Shown here piece by piece: positions 19,407 through 28,706 of a DNA stretch of 64,000 bases. Numbering within the stretch: position 1 is the first letter of the stretch; each line of letters opens with the position of its first letter. The translations under genes and the position numbers were made by a program. Under the pieces are notes generated by a model. It ran no database searches, was not told the DNA's origin, and saw nothing but the letters and a program-made list of their open reading frames with translations. Location: contig JAGDZV010000004.1 in NCBI GenBank assembly GCA_049115495.1, positions 124,001 through 188,000 of the forward strand. Direction: 5' to 3'. This DNA is from JACPUW01 sp049115495 (GTDB taxonomy: Bacteria > Bacteroidota > Bacteroidia > CAILMK01 > JACPUW01).

Positions 19407-21476
19407 ATGAAGAAAGCCATGAACACTGAAAAACTAAACAAAACAAGACGCGCCAATTATGGCCTATCCTTTTTACTCTTCCTTTTATCAGCAACACTAA
19501 TTAGTAGTTGTTCTGATTATGGTAAAGAAGAGCTACTATCAGAAATTGAAGAAAATACCATTTCGCAAAATTTCGATTTTAAAACTACGAAAGATTACAA
19601 TCTTAAAATTAGTGCCTTTAGTCCGTCAGGCGAACCTATGCAATATGTTCCTGTTTTGCTCTCAATTCCTGTTAATGAGCAAAAAGACTCGTTTGTTAAG
19701 GTATTTAAAGGATTTACCGCTGAAAATGGTATACTAAAAGCAGAGCTTTCACTTTCAGTTAATATTGAAAATGTTTTGGTCCAAACTACCTATATAGGTC
19801 TGCCGCAAAATCATTTCATTAGAGTAGAACAAATAGAAGATTATACCATTCAAACCGAAGGTAGTGATGTTCCAGGCATTGAATATCCGGTGGTGGCGCA
19901 TAAAAACTCCCATACTTCAAAATATAATTATTTAGGTCAGTGGGATAATAACGGTGTCCCTAAGTATAAAAAGACTGTTAGAGATGTAATATCACAGGCA
20001 ATGCTAGATGATATAAATAATTCATTACCAGAGTACAAGCCGGTACCTACCTACAACCCAAACTATATTTCAACAAGTGCTGAAACCAACACCAAGGTTA
20101 TTAAGAAAGCTGACGTGTGGGTTACATTTGTTCACGAGGGCGCAGGCTATAAAAATGTGCTAGGTTATTATACTTATAACAGTAATAATCCACCAACAAG
20201 TATTTCTCAAATTAGCAAACTAAATATTGTTTTCCCCAATGTTTCGTACAGTGGCTCGGGTGGCGGACTAGTAAGTGGTGACAAAGTATACTTAGGAGAA
20301 TTTGATCCTGGTGTTTCAATAGGTTGGTTTGTAGTGGCCAATGGTTACAACGCTTCAAGCAAAACGGTAGGGGCAGGGAGATGGATACTCTTTTCTGACC
20401 CAAATCTTAACCCAGAAAGCAATGCCAGCCAAAGAAACCATATGGTACAATTATATGATGAAACAAGAGACTTGATAATTTTAGGATTTGAAGACATAAG
20501 AAGAGATGTAGGTGGCTGCGACAATGATTTTAACGATGCTATATTTTATGTTTCGGCCAACCCAATTGCAGCTATTGAGCGTAAAAACCTTGAAGGATTA
20601 AAAAAGGCTATAGATACTGATGGAGATGGCGTTTATGATTTTGACGATGAATTTCCTTTCGATCCAACAAAATCAGCCAGCAGTTATAGCCCTGCTACTA
20701 GCACATCAGGTAGCCTTTGTTTTGAAGATAATTGGCCAAATATGGGTGACTATGATTTTAACGATATGGTGGTTGACTATAATTATACATATTACACCAA
20801 TGGCGCCAACGACCTTACAGAGCTAAAAGCAGAATACACGCTAAGGGCCATTGGAGCATCAATGCACAATGGTTTTGGAGTTCAGTTTGAAGTAGAGCCT
20901 TCGGTTATAAAAAGTGTTTATGGCGCAAAGCTCACTGAGTCTTATGTTTCAGCAGCTACCAACGGTTGCGAAAATGGTCAGTCAAAAGCTACCATTATTG
21001 CCTTTGACGATGCGCATAAGCATTTGCGCAAAGGTGCAGGTTCAATTTATGCGAATACTGATAATCCAAATGAGCTGGTAGATCCTGTAAAATTTACACT
21101 TACCATTAAGCTAAATGATGGTGTAAAGCCATCGGATCTTGGTAAAGCACCTTACAACTGTTTTATTGTAGTAAATGGAAACCGTGGAAGAGAAGTACAC
21201 ATGGTTGATTATGAAGCTACTGATAAAGTGAATACAAATTTATTTGGAACCGGAGCCGATAGAAGTTTACCTGAAATAGGCAGATATTATCAAAACAAGG
21301 ACAATATGCCTTGGGTGCTTCATACGCCAGAAACAATGGTTTATCCTCTTGAAAAGGAGAATATTATGGACTGTTATCCGCACTTTACTAAATGGGCCAG
21401 AAGTGAAGGAAGAGAATATTCTGATTGGTTTCAAAACAAGACTGGTTATAGAAATAACAATAAGTTGTTTAGATAG
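19407..21476 (+). CDS. LruC/DUF4842 domain lipoprotein 1
   Basis: 689 residues from the ATG at 19407 (a second ATG at 19419 is equally possible; a longer TTG start at 19389 is less likely). The signal ends in LISSC (Cys35) followed by acidic residues SDYGKEE, resembling a Bacteroidota surface-export signal. Order: Ig-like/carboxypeptidase-regulatory-like domain (about 45-130), DUF4114-like domain with DNDFNDAIFYV (about 370-380), a calcium-type DTDGDGVYDFDDEFP linker, then LruC/DUF4842 with CFEDNWPNMGDYDFNDMVV. It is the most divergent of the four LruC genes here, and the only one without the shared cis-element; it is probably read through from the upstream polymerase-like gene. LruC was named for a Leptospira lipoprotein; molecular role unknown. 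Confidence 0.85.
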   Translation: MKKAMNTEKLNKTRRANYGLSFLLFLLSATLISSCSDYGKEELLSEIEENTISQNFDFKTTKDYNLKISAFSPSGEPMQYVPVLLSIPVNEQKDSFVKVFKGFTAENGILKAELSLSVNIENVLVQTTYIGLPQNHFIRVEQIEDYTIQTEGSDVPGIEYPVVAHKNSHTSKYNYLGQWDNNGVPKYKKTVRDVISQAMLDDINNSLPEYKPVPTYNPNYISTSAETNTKVIKKADVWVTFVHEGAGYKNVLGYYTYNSNNPPTSISQISKLNIVFPNVSYSGSGGGLVSGDKVYLGEFDPGVSIGWFVVANGYNASSKTVGAGRWILFSDPNLNPESNASQRNHMVQLYDETRDLIILGFEDIRRDVGGCDNDFNDAIFYVSANPIAAIERKNLEGLKKAIDTDGDGVYDFDDEFPFDPTKSASSYSPATSTSGSLCFEDNWPNMGDYDFNDMVVDYNYTYYTNGANDLTELKAEYTLRAIGASMHNGFGVQFEVEPSVIKSVYGAKLTESYVSAATNGCENGQSKATIIAFDDAHKHLRKGAGSIYANTDNPNELVDPVKFTLTIKLNDGVKPSDLGKAPYNCFIVVNGNRGREVHMVDYEATDKVNTNLFGTGADRSLPEIGRYYQNKDNMPWVLHTPETMVYPLEKENIMDCYPHFTKWARSEGREYSDWFQNKTGYRNNNKLFR

Positions 21477-21511
21477 AGTTTAGGTTTAATATAAAGATGT
21501 TGTTGCTAAGC

Positions 21512-21550
21512 GCCCTTGCAGCCCAGTGGGTTGCGGGGGCCTTTGTATTT
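21512..21550 (+). terminator. Probable terminator after LruC gene 1
   Basis: GCCCTTGCAGCCC-AGT-GGGTTGCGGGGGC forms a 13-bp stem with wobble pairs and a 3-base loop, 35 bases after the stop codon. The downstream T-run is interrupted (CTTTGTATTT). It is markedly more GC-rich than its surroundings. Confidence 0.6.
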
Positions 21551-21764
21551 AGCAGTAATTGGCTTGTAACCTTCTTTATTTTGATGCAGTATAAATTTGA
21601 ATTACTTAAGTTTCGTAAGTCAGCTTTTAAATGAAAATTGTGTTGATTATTAATAAGTTAAAGTGATGTTGGCGTTTCTGTGCCTTAGCCAAATGGTTTA
21701 ATTTTAGACCAAGCACTTTTCGCCATTTCCGATTAAGGCATAACATTGCCCTAAAGGATTTGGT

Positions 21765-22547
21765 ATGAGTATTTCTAAGCTTTTAAAGTACACGGGTGAG
21801 AGTTTGGGCAATGGTAATGTAAAACTGTTTTTTGACTGTGTAAATTATTTCGCATTTAAGAAAGTTCCGCAAAGGCATATGCACATAAATAACCCAAAAA
21901 TGGGTGTTTTTGAAGCTAGACCAGATACTACTGACTTTATGTATAGCTTTTATGCCTACGAGTATAAGCTTAAAGATGCTATTAAGGCCAGGCTTAAAGA
22001 TTTCGATCATTTTGTAGATATTGGTGGTTGCGTAGGTGACTATTGTATTTGGCTTGGTAACAACTCTTCAGATATAAAAATCCATGCCTTTGAGCCAGCT
22101 CCTTCAAATTTTAATCAGTTTAATAAGCATATTGAGATCAATGGTCTTAACAATAGAATAAATCTTTATAAGAATGGTGTGGGTTCCGAACCTGGGTCAA
22201 TTACGTTTAAGATTCATCCAGAAAATAAAGGCTACACTAGCAAGTATTTAGATCATGCCGAAGCAGAGGAAATAAAGGTAGATGTGGTGACTTTCGATAA
22301 TTTTATTGAATCGAAAGAGTTGTCGCTCAACGATAGTTATATTATAAAAATTGATGTAGAGGGTATGGAGCTTGAAGTACTCAAAGGAGCAACACATTTT
22401 TTACAAAATGTAAAAAAAGCATTTGTGATTTTTGAAGCTTGGGAATGGGCTGGTAAAAATGAGATTATTGAAGGATTTAAAGAAATTGTTGACTTTGAAT
22501 TGATTCAGTTAGACAGACTAAACTGCGCTGCCGTGATTGAAAATTAG
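21765..22547 (+). CDS. FkbM family methyltransferase
   Basis: A 260-residue soluble protein. The SAM-binding region FVDIGGCVGDYCIWLG (motif I), HAFEPAPSNFNQF (post-I) and the FkbM hallmark IIKIDVEGMELEVLKGA (about residues 195-211) identify the family. Members methylate hydroxyl groups of sugars or polyketides. The gene stands alone between a terminator and a 550-base gap, but close to glycan-related genes, so methylation of an exported polysaccharide is a plausible though unproven role. Confidence 0.85.
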   Translation: MSISKLLKYTGESLGNGNVKLFFDCVNYFAFKKVPQRHMHINNPKMGVFEARPDTTDFMYSFYAYEYKLKDAIKARLKDFDHFVDIGGCVGDYCIWLGNNSSDIKIHAFEPAPSNFNQFNKHIEINGLNNRINLYKNGVGSEPGSITFKIHPENKGYTSKYLDHAEAEEIKVDVVTFDNFIESKELSLNDSYIIKIDVEGMELEVLKGATHFLQNVKKAFVIFEAWEWAGKNEIIEGFKEIVDFELIQLDRLNCAAVIEN

Positions 22548-23097
22548 TGGTCGGCAAGCCATTGAGTTAAACTAAAATGAGTTTAGGATAAACGCTTTTG
22601 CACTATCTGTACTGTAAATGAAGTGACAGTATTCATTCTTTTAATTTAACAAATAGAGCACCGTTCTTTTAGCGGCGAAAGGGGGGGAGTTAGGCTAATC
22701 TGTAATCTCGAATAATTCTAACTAATATTTGGAGACTCAAATTAATTAATCGTGCATTAAATTCGTGGTTTATCAAAATGTTACTTCAACACACATTTAG
22801 CGTTAAGGCCTCCGTGTAAAGGGCAGTTTTTTGGTTTTTAACTAAACCATAGCTGTCAAATTACTTTGCCAAAAAGTCTTATGGCTTTAAATCAAGAATC
22901 CCATGTTTTTAATGATTAAAGGCTATAGCCAGCAAATTTGCATGGGCTATGTCAATTAATTTGAAAAAAGAAGAAACAGAGATTTTTTGATTCGTGTAAA
23001 ATGATGCGTTAAGCAATACACAAGCCGTAAATTTAGAGATATATATTATGTGCGAAGTTGTTTAGCATTAAGTTAAAACAATATCATAGAAACAAAA
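22548..23097. other. 550-base intergenic region, no feature recognised
   Basis: Stops occur in all frames and no tRNA-like or terminator-like fold stands out. A run of seven G at about 22680 is unusual for this AT-rich region. The promoter of rsgA must lie near the 3' end but no clear consensus pair is seen. Confidence 0.45.
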
Positions 23098-24177
23098 ATG
23101 TCAAAAAATGAATATAATTTAATCAACTTGGGCTTCACAAAATACCTGAGTGATTATAGAGAGAATAATAGCCTTAAAGACCATGAAATTGGTCGTGTTA
23201 CACTTGAGCATAAAGAGCGCTTTACCGTGCAGTCAGCGCAAAATGAAATTGAATGTGAGCTTATTGGTAATTTAAGATTTACAGCCAATAGCAGGGCGGA
23301 TCTGCCTGCCGTTGGAGATTGGGTTGCTTTTGATGAATTTGATGCAGGGAAAGGTATAATTCATGCCATCTATCCCCGTAAAAACGTTTTGGAGCGTCAA
23401 TCTGTTGGTAAATATGGCCAAAAGCAGATCATAGGGTCAAATATTGATTACGGACTTATTGTACAATCAGTAAATAGAGATTATAGTATAAATCGCATTG
23501 AGAGATACCTTACCATTTGTAACTCAGCTCAAATTGAGCCAATCATTATTCTTAATAAAATTGACTTGGTTAATTCCACGCAGTTAAATCAAATTCTCAA
23601 TGCACTTAATAGCAGGATTAATGGAGTAAAGATCTTTGCCATTAGTAACAAATCAGGTGTAGGAATAGATCAACTACGTTCGTTAATGGTAATAGGAAAA
23701 ACCTATTGTTTGTTAGGCTCATCGGGCGTTGGTAAGTCTACTTTAATCAATAGTCTTTCGTTTAATGAAATCCAAAAAACGGGAGCTATTAGCAATACCA
23801 TAGAGAGAGGTAAACACATAACCACGTATAGAGAGCTTATAGTATTAGAAAATGGGGGCATAATTATTGATAACCCCGGAATGAGAGAAGTGGGATTAAC
23901 TGAAAATGCCCATGGTTTGGAAGTTACGTTTGAACAGATTAATGAACTGGCTAAGCAATGTAAGTTTAATGACTGTAGCCACCAAAATGAAAGTGGATGT
24001 GCTGTTTTAACTGCCATAGACGCCGAAGAATTAAGCGAAGAAACTTATGTGAATTATTTAAAGCTTGAAAAGGAACAAAATCGCTTTAAATACACTTTAC
24101 ATGAGAAACGAAAGAAGGATAAAGCCTTTGGTAAAATGGTAAAGCAAGTAATGAAACAGAAACATAACAAAAGGTAA
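23098..24177 (+). CDS. rsgA: Ribosome small-subunit-dependent GTPase A
   Basis: A 359-residue GTPase that acts late in 30S subunit maturation. It has an N-terminal OB-fold (about 35-100), then the circularly permuted GTPase order that defines the family: G4 ILNKIDLV (about 150-157) comes before G1 GSSGVGKST (about 206-214), then G2-like GKHITTYREL and G3 IDNPGM (DNPG rather than the more usual DTPG). The C-terminal zinc-binding region CKFNDCSHQNESGC (about 285-300) provides Cys, His and Cys ligands. The gene is monocistronic and ends at a strong bidirectional hairpin. Confidence 0.95.
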   Translation: MSKNEYNLINLGFTKYLSDYRENNSLKDHEIGRVTLEHKERFTVQSAQNEIECELIGNLRFTANSRADLPAVGDWVAFDEFDAGKGIIHAIYPRKNVLERQSVGKYGQKQIIGSNIDYGLIVQSVNRDYSINRIERYLTICNSAQIEPIIILNKIDLVNSTQLNQILNALNSRINGVKIFAISNKSGVGIDQLRSLMVIGKTYCLLGSSGVGKSTLINSLSFNEIQKTGAISNTIERGKHITTYRELIVLENGGIIIDNPGMREVGLTENAHGLEVTFEQINELAKQCKFNDCSHQNESGCAVLTAIDAEELSEETYVNYLKLEKEQNRFKYTLHEKRKKDKAFGKMVKQVMKQKHNKR

Positions 24178-24180
24178 AGA

Positions 24181-24209
24181 AAAAGAGCGGTTAAAATAAC
24201 CGCTCTTTT
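24181..24209. terminator. Bidirectional terminator between rsgA and the acyltransferase gene
   Basis: Perfect repeat AAAAGAGCGGTTA / TAACCGCTCTTTT with an AAA loop, 4 bases after the rsgA stop and 25 bases beyond the 3' end of the convergent acyltransferase gene. A-run and T-run on either side serve both strands. Confidence 0.88.
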
Positions 24210-24234
24210 ATTACTATTTTTCTAAGTATAATGT

Positions 24235-25410
24235 TTAATGACCCCTTCCGCTTTTTACTACTGCAAACTTATTTTTGAATTTCAAGAAATATTTCTCAAA
24301 GTATTCATAAGAGAATAATGAAAGTGCGATTGTAAGAGTTGGTGCCAGTAGATACAAGGCAATGTTTAGTACAATACTATTTACTTCTAAATTGTTCAGT
24401 AGTGTAATCAATAGAGAGATTACGATGGTGTGCAACATGTAAATTCCGTATGAAACATCACCTAGTCTGTTAAGCCAAGGTCTATCTAAGTTTAGCTTAA
24501 AATTAGGGTTGGTAGAAACGTTCATTATTATGAGCATAAAAATGAAGCCTTCAAACAATGAAGCACCAAAAAAGTGATAATCTACAAAGTAGAATGATGT
24601 GAAAAATATCCATGCAAGTGTATGTGTTACCGGATGGTATACAAAGCGTATTAGTTTTTCTTTGTTTTTGAATAACCAGTAGGCACCAATACCACCAATG
24701 GCCATTTGTTCTATTTGCATGTGGCTAAGTAAGGTGCCAATTTGTTCAAACCTTAGGGCACTGGCCCAACCTGAGTATTGTCCAATTAAAAGGCAGCCGC
24801 CTTGTAAGGCCATTTTTGCAATGGTAAATATTACTAAAAAGGCGAAGAACTTTTTGTGAAACCACCTAACCAGCAAAGGCCATATAAGGTAAAACTGTTC
24901 TTCTACTCCAACGCTCCATGCTTGGTTTGCACCTACTACTTGCACTGAAGTAATTCGTGTAAAATTGGGTAGTATAATTAAGTAAAGCAATAGAATAAAC
25001 CAAACGGGCTGAGACATGTCGCCGTCAAATCCAAAAAATTCAGTGGTGCCAATATTCTGAAAATTGGTAACTAAAGGAATTACGAATAAGGCTATGGCCG
25101 CAACCATGTAGTAAAGAGGCCAAATTCTAAGAATTCTCCTAAAGTAGAACTTCTTAACCGCTACAGTTTTGGTTTTTCTAATTTCAGCCAATAATAGGTA
25201 GGTAATTAAAAATCCGCTTAGGGCAAAAAAGAAGCTAACGGCCTTATGCCCAATTGAATCAATAAAAACTCCAATTACCCCATCATACCCCCAAAGTGAA
25301 TCATAACCAAGCCAATACTTATGCTGTTCAATATGATGAAAGATAACAGCTGTTGCAGCAAAAAATCTTAACGCGTTTAATCCTTTAAAATAAATCTTCT
25401 TCTCTGCCAT
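24235..25410 (-). CDS. Membrane acyltransferase, family 3 (OafA/YrhL-like)
   Basis: A 391-residue protein with about ten membrane helices. The start LNALRFFAATAVIFHHIEQH carries the R-F-x-A and HH elements of acyltransferase family 3, and FFALSGFLITYLLL and VGVEEQFYLIWPLL are the other family landmarks. Such enzymes transfer acetyl or other acyl groups to sugars of surface glycans from the cytoplasmic membrane. The gene is alone on the minus strand between rsgA and a plus-strand membrane protein gene; modification of the EPS made nearby is plausible but inferred. Confidence 0.9.
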   Translation of the reverse strand: MAEKKIYFKGLNALRFFAATAVIFHHIEQHKYWLGYDSLWGYDGVIGVFIDSIGHKAVSFFFALSGFLITYLLLAEIRKTKTVAVKKFYFRRILRIWPLYYMVAAIALFVIPLVTNFQNIGTTEFFGFDGDMSQPVWFILLLYLIILPNFTRITSVQVVGANQAWSVGVEEQFYLIWPLLVRWFHKKFFAFLVIFTIAKMALQGGCLLIGQYSGWASALRFEQIGTLLSHMQIEQMAIGGIGAYWLFKNKEKLIRFVYHPVTHTLAWIFFTSFYFVDYHFFGASLFEGFIFMLIIMNVSTNPNFKLNLDRPWLNRLGDVSYGIYMLHTIVISLLITLLNNLEVNSIVLNIALYLLAPTLTIALSLFSYEYFEKYFLKFKNKFAVVKSGRGH

Positions 25411-25519
25411 AATGCCAACAACATTAATAATCCTTTTGTAAGGGCTAAATGCCTTTAAACGAAAGTAAATCGTTAAATGTAAAGACTAAATATTTTTCTT
25501 TGTGTGAAATTGATTTGAA

Positions 25520-26056
25520 ATGTCTGATTTTTTGAAATATGGGGCTATTGCTGCCGCTTTGGTATTGCTGTTTTTTCAAATGCAAAAAGCTGCCGCCAAG
25601 GAGCTTAGCAAAAGTCAGCTTCAAGAAAAAATTGGTCTTATATCCATTTACAAAATCATTGGTGCAGTGGCTTTAATTATTGGAATTGGGGCTTCAGCAG
25701 CCGTTCTTGTTTCAAATGAAGAAAATAAGGTGCTACTGGCCCTGGTATTCATAGTTCTATTTGGTGTTTTAGGCTCAATTACACTTTTGATCTCAATTAA
25801 AACTTGGTTTCAGTTTAGTAAAGATGAGCTTGCGAGTAATACCTTGTTTGGAGGTGAGCAAACTTTAAAATGGAATGATATTGAAGACATTAGGTTCAAT
25901 TCATTTTCAAGTTCAATCGTTTTTTATGGAGCTGGCGATACCAAAGTTAAGTTGCATATACATACAAGAGGAATTAAGCAAATACTAACCGTAATGCAAC
26001 AGAAAACAGGTAAAAGCCCCAAAGACGTAGGTTTTAACTATCCCTTAGATAAGTAA
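25520..26056 (+). CDS. Small membrane protein with PH-like cytoplasmic domain, hypothetical
   Basis: 178 residues with three hydrophobic stretches: YGAIAAALVLLFFQM (about 7-21), IIGAVALIIGIGASAAVLV (about 47-65) and LLALVFIVLFGVLGSITLLI (about 73-92). The rest (FSKDELASNTLFGG, LKWNDIEDIRF, VKLHIHTRGIKQI) has the pattern of a small bacterial PH-like beta domain. No named family is certain. No terminator or operon partner is visible; LruC gene 2 follows after 293 bases. Confidence 0.6.
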   Translation: MSDFLKYGAIAAALVLLFFQMQKAAAKELSKSQLQEKIGLISIYKIIGAVALIIGIGASAAVLVSNEENKVLLALVFIVLFGVLGSITLLISIKTWFQFSKDELASNTLFGGEQTLKWNDIEDIRFNSFSSSIVFYGAGDTKVKLHIHTRGIKQILTVMQQKTGKSPKDVGFNYPLDK

Positions 26057-26083
26057 TTTTTTGGTTCTAAAATTTATCGAAAA

Positions 26084-26233
26084 TTCGGTGGGTGCCTAGC
26101 GAAAAGTGCGAAAGCATGTTGTATTGATAGATTATTGACTTTAATACTACAAAGGCGCAAAAAGCCTTATAGGAGTCAAATCATTTACAAAAGTTTTCAA
26201 TGGGGGATTAAGATTGCTTAATGGTCGATGAAA
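26084..26233 (+). promoter_or_regulatory. Extra left-box copies upstream of LruC gene 2
   Basis: Two further sequences like the left half of the shared cis-element: TTCGGTGGGT at 26084-26093, followed by TTGTATTG at 26119, and GTCGATGAAA at 26224-26233, followed by TTGTGTTTTAG at 26259. In both the TTG is 36 positions from the start of the left box instead of 42, so these may be non-functional relatives or sites of a different arrangement. Confidence 0.3.
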
Positions 26234-26282
26234 TGTTTTGATAAAGCGGCGAAAATAGTTGTGTTTTAGAACTAGATTTTGC

Positions 26283-26336
26283 TTCGGTGAAAAATTTTCT
26301 TGGGCTTGCATCTAAATAGATTATTGCTTCATCAAC
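26283..26336 (+). promoter_or_regulatory. Bipartite cis-element before LruC gene 2
   Basis: Left box TTCGGTGAAA (26283-26292), 27-base spacer, right box ATTATTGCTTCATC beginning at 26320. The TTG lies 24 bases before the ATG. Spacing is identical to the sites before LruC 3 and 4, the two stand-alone receivers and the EPS operon. Probable promoter/operator; the binding factor is unknown. Confidence 0.65.
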
Positions 26337-26349
26337 AACAGCGTGTAAA

Positions 26350-28416
26350 ATGTTTTTTAATGAGTTTTCGCTAGGAAAGCTTGGGCAAACGGGTAAAATA
26401 ATTTTGATTTGGCTAGCTGCAATGGCCATGTACTCTTGTAATGATATTACAAAAGATGATCTTCTTGATCAGGTAAACGATGCAAACATTGCAATACCAG
26501 CCGAGTTTAACTTTAACACTACAAAAACATCAAACATTCATTTGAATGTTAAAGGGCCTGATGGTAATCCTTTGAGGCAAGTTGGAATTTCAATTTCAAT
26601 TCCTGATGGTAATGATTCTTTTATATTCGTTTACAAAGGGTTTACCAACAGCCAAGGCGTACTAAAGGGGCAAATAGATTTGTCACCAGAGATTAGTGAG
26701 GTTTTAGTTCATGCCAATTATATAGGAATTCCTCAATATCATGTAATTCCTGTTGAAATGCTAAGTAATTATACAATTGACGAGAATGCCAGAGAACCAG
26801 AAGGCTTTTATCCTGAGCAATTGGCTTCGCGCTCAAACAAAAATAACTTGGCATCTAAATTCAAGTTTTTGGGTACTTGGAATAACAAGGGTGTTCCTTC
26901 TTATAAACTGCCTACTAGAGATATTATTCCACAATCGTTTTTAAATGATGTAAATAGCTCTTTACCAGAGCGTAGGCCAGTACCAACCTACAGTCCTGAA
27001 TATCTTTCAACAGGCGTTGAAACCAATACGATTATTACCAAAACGGCTGATGTTTGGGTAACATTTGTGCACGAAGGGGCAGGCTACAAAAATGTTTTGG
27101 GTTACTATACTTATCACAAAGACAGTGTGCCTTCAAGCACTAGCGATATAGATGACTTGAATATCATTTTTCCAAACACCTCGTATAACGGATCTGGTGG
27201 TGGATTAGTAAGTGGTGATAAAGTTCATATTGGTAGGTTTAATCCTGGTACTGTAATTGGTTGGTTCTTGATTTCAAACGGATATAATTCAAGTACCAAT
27301 AGCGTAACTACCGGTAGGCAAATCGTTTTTTCTAATAAAAACCTTAACCCAGAATCTGACCCAAACAAGCGCCAGCATAATGTTATGTTATATGATGAAA
27401 CTAGAGATGTGGTGGTTCTCGGATTTGAAGACCTGAACAGACAATCTGGTAGCGACGATGATTTTAATGATGCCATATTTTATGTAACTACCAATCCGGT
27501 TGATGGGGTTGAACGCGGAGATTTTGTAAGTGCAAAAAAGGCTATTGACTCAGATGGAGATGGTGTTTATGATTTTGACGATGATTTTCCTTTTGATCCC
27601 ACAAAAACAAGCTCTAGCCTTTCGCCCGCCGGAATAACTCAGGGGAGTTTGTGTTTTGAAGATAGCTGGCCAAATATGGGCGACTACGATTTCAATGACC
27701 TTGTAATTGATTATTCGTATGAATTCTTTACTAATGCAGCAAATCAAGTAACTGAGATTGAAGCCACTTTTAATTTACAAGCTATTGGAGCATCTTACAA
27801 GAACGGATTTGGGTTTCAGTTTAATGTCTCGCCAGCAGACATCAGTAGTGTTACGGGCTGTGAATACACCGAAGGCATAATAAATCTATCGAATAATGGC
27901 ACTGAAGGGGGACAAAACAAAGCAACCATTATAGTTTTTGACAATGCGCATAAACATTTAAGCCGGCCAGCAGATGCAATCTATGCCAATACCGAAGCAG
28001 GAGCCACCTTTGTTGAACCCAAGACTTTTACCGTAAGAGTGGTGTTTCAAGCACCAATGTCAGTTCAACAATTGGGTAAGGCGCCATTCAACCCATTCAT
28101 ATTTGTAAACGGAATTAGGGAAAAAGAAATTCATCTAATAGATAATGCACCAACGGATTTAATGGATAAGGCACTTTTTGGAACTTCGGCCGACATAAGT
28201 GATGAAAATATTGGTAGATATTTTCAAAATGAAGAAAACATGCCTTGGGCGCTTCATACACCCACAACATTTACATACCCTATTGAAAGTGAAAGCATTT
28301 TTGATTGCTACAACTTTTTTGAAAATTGGGCCGAAAGCGAAGGAAGGTCTTATACCAATTGGTATTTTGATGAACCGGGATTCAGGGTGAATAATAAGTT
28401 GTTCATGCGTCAATAG
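26350..28416 (+). CDS. LruC/DUF4842 domain lipoprotein 2
   Basis: 688 residues. The signal MFFNEFSLGKLGQTGKIILI ... ends in MAMYSC (Cys30), followed by the acidic NDITKDD. The domain order is that of the other three copies: Ig-like segment (FNTTKTSNIHLNVKGPDG...), DUF4114-like domain with DDDFNDAIFYVTTNP, DSDGDGVYDFDDDFPFDP calcium-type linker and the LruC/DUF4842 domain opening CFEDSWPNMGDYDFNDLVI. Conserved Cys at CFED and near the end (IFDCYNFFENW) may pair. Visibly closer to LruC 3 and 4 than to LruC 1. It has its own cis-element with a very short leader. Confidence 0.85.
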   Translation: MFFNEFSLGKLGQTGKIILIWLAAMAMYSCNDITKDDLLDQVNDANIAIPAEFNFNTTKTSNIHLNVKGPDGNPLRQVGISISIPDGNDSFIFVYKGFTNSQGVLKGQIDLSPEISEVLVHANYIGIPQYHVIPVEMLSNYTIDENAREPEGFYPEQLASRSNKNNLASKFKFLGTWNNKGVPSYKLPTRDIIPQSFLNDVNSSLPERRPVPTYSPEYLSTGVETNTIITKTADVWVTFVHEGAGYKNVLGYYTYHKDSVPSSTSDIDDLNIIFPNTSYNGSGGGLVSGDKVHIGRFNPGTVIGWFLISNGYNSSTNSVTTGRQIVFSNKNLNPESDPNKRQHNVMLYDETRDVVVLGFEDLNRQSGSDDDFNDAIFYVTTNPVDGVERGDFVSAKKAIDSDGDGVYDFDDDFPFDPTKTSSSLSPAGITQGSLCFEDSWPNMGDYDFNDLVIDYSYEFFTNAANQVTEIEATFNLQAIGASYKNGFGFQFNVSPADISSVTGCEYTEGIINLSNNGTEGGQNKATIIVFDNAHKHLSRPADAIYANTEAGATFVEPKTFTVRVVFQAPMSVQQLGKAPFNPFIFVNGIREKEIHLIDNAPTDLMDKALFGTSADISDENIGRYFQNEENMPWALHTPTTFTYPIESESIFDCYNFFENWAESEGRSYTNWYFDEPGFRVNNKLFMRQ

Positions 28417-28636
28417 ATTGGGTTTCGTCTGTATTTGATGTGCTTTAATTTGATGTATGTCATTAACATGAATCCGAAAGTGTAGACAAAATTGAGCTTC
28501 TATCTACAGTTGTATCTAAAGTAAAAGTAGGCTAGGAAGTAAAAAGTAAAATAGTTAAATGGTTTGTGTGGTTAAGTGTCAGTTATAGAGATGGATAGGC
28601 GGATTTATTTTAAGGTGATTTTGAAATAGATAACGC

Positions 28637-28690
28637 TTCGTTGAGATGTTTTATTTGCGTTAATATAAGTGAGAAACTTGTAGTGTAATT
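28637..28690 (+). promoter_or_regulatory. Bipartite cis-element before LruC gene 3
   Basis: Left box TTCGTTGAGA (28637-28646), 27-base spacer, right box AAACTTGTAGTGTAATT (28674-28690). The TTG lies 27 bases before the ATG at 28707. Standard spacing and a close match in the right box. Confidence 0.65.
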
Positions 28691-28706
28691 GCAAATAACA
28701 TGCCTT

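Noticed and set aside
28417..28636. Search for a terminator between LruC 2 and LruC 3
   Set aside because: No convincing hairpin with a T-run was found, so read-through from LruC 2 into LruC 3 cannot be excluded.
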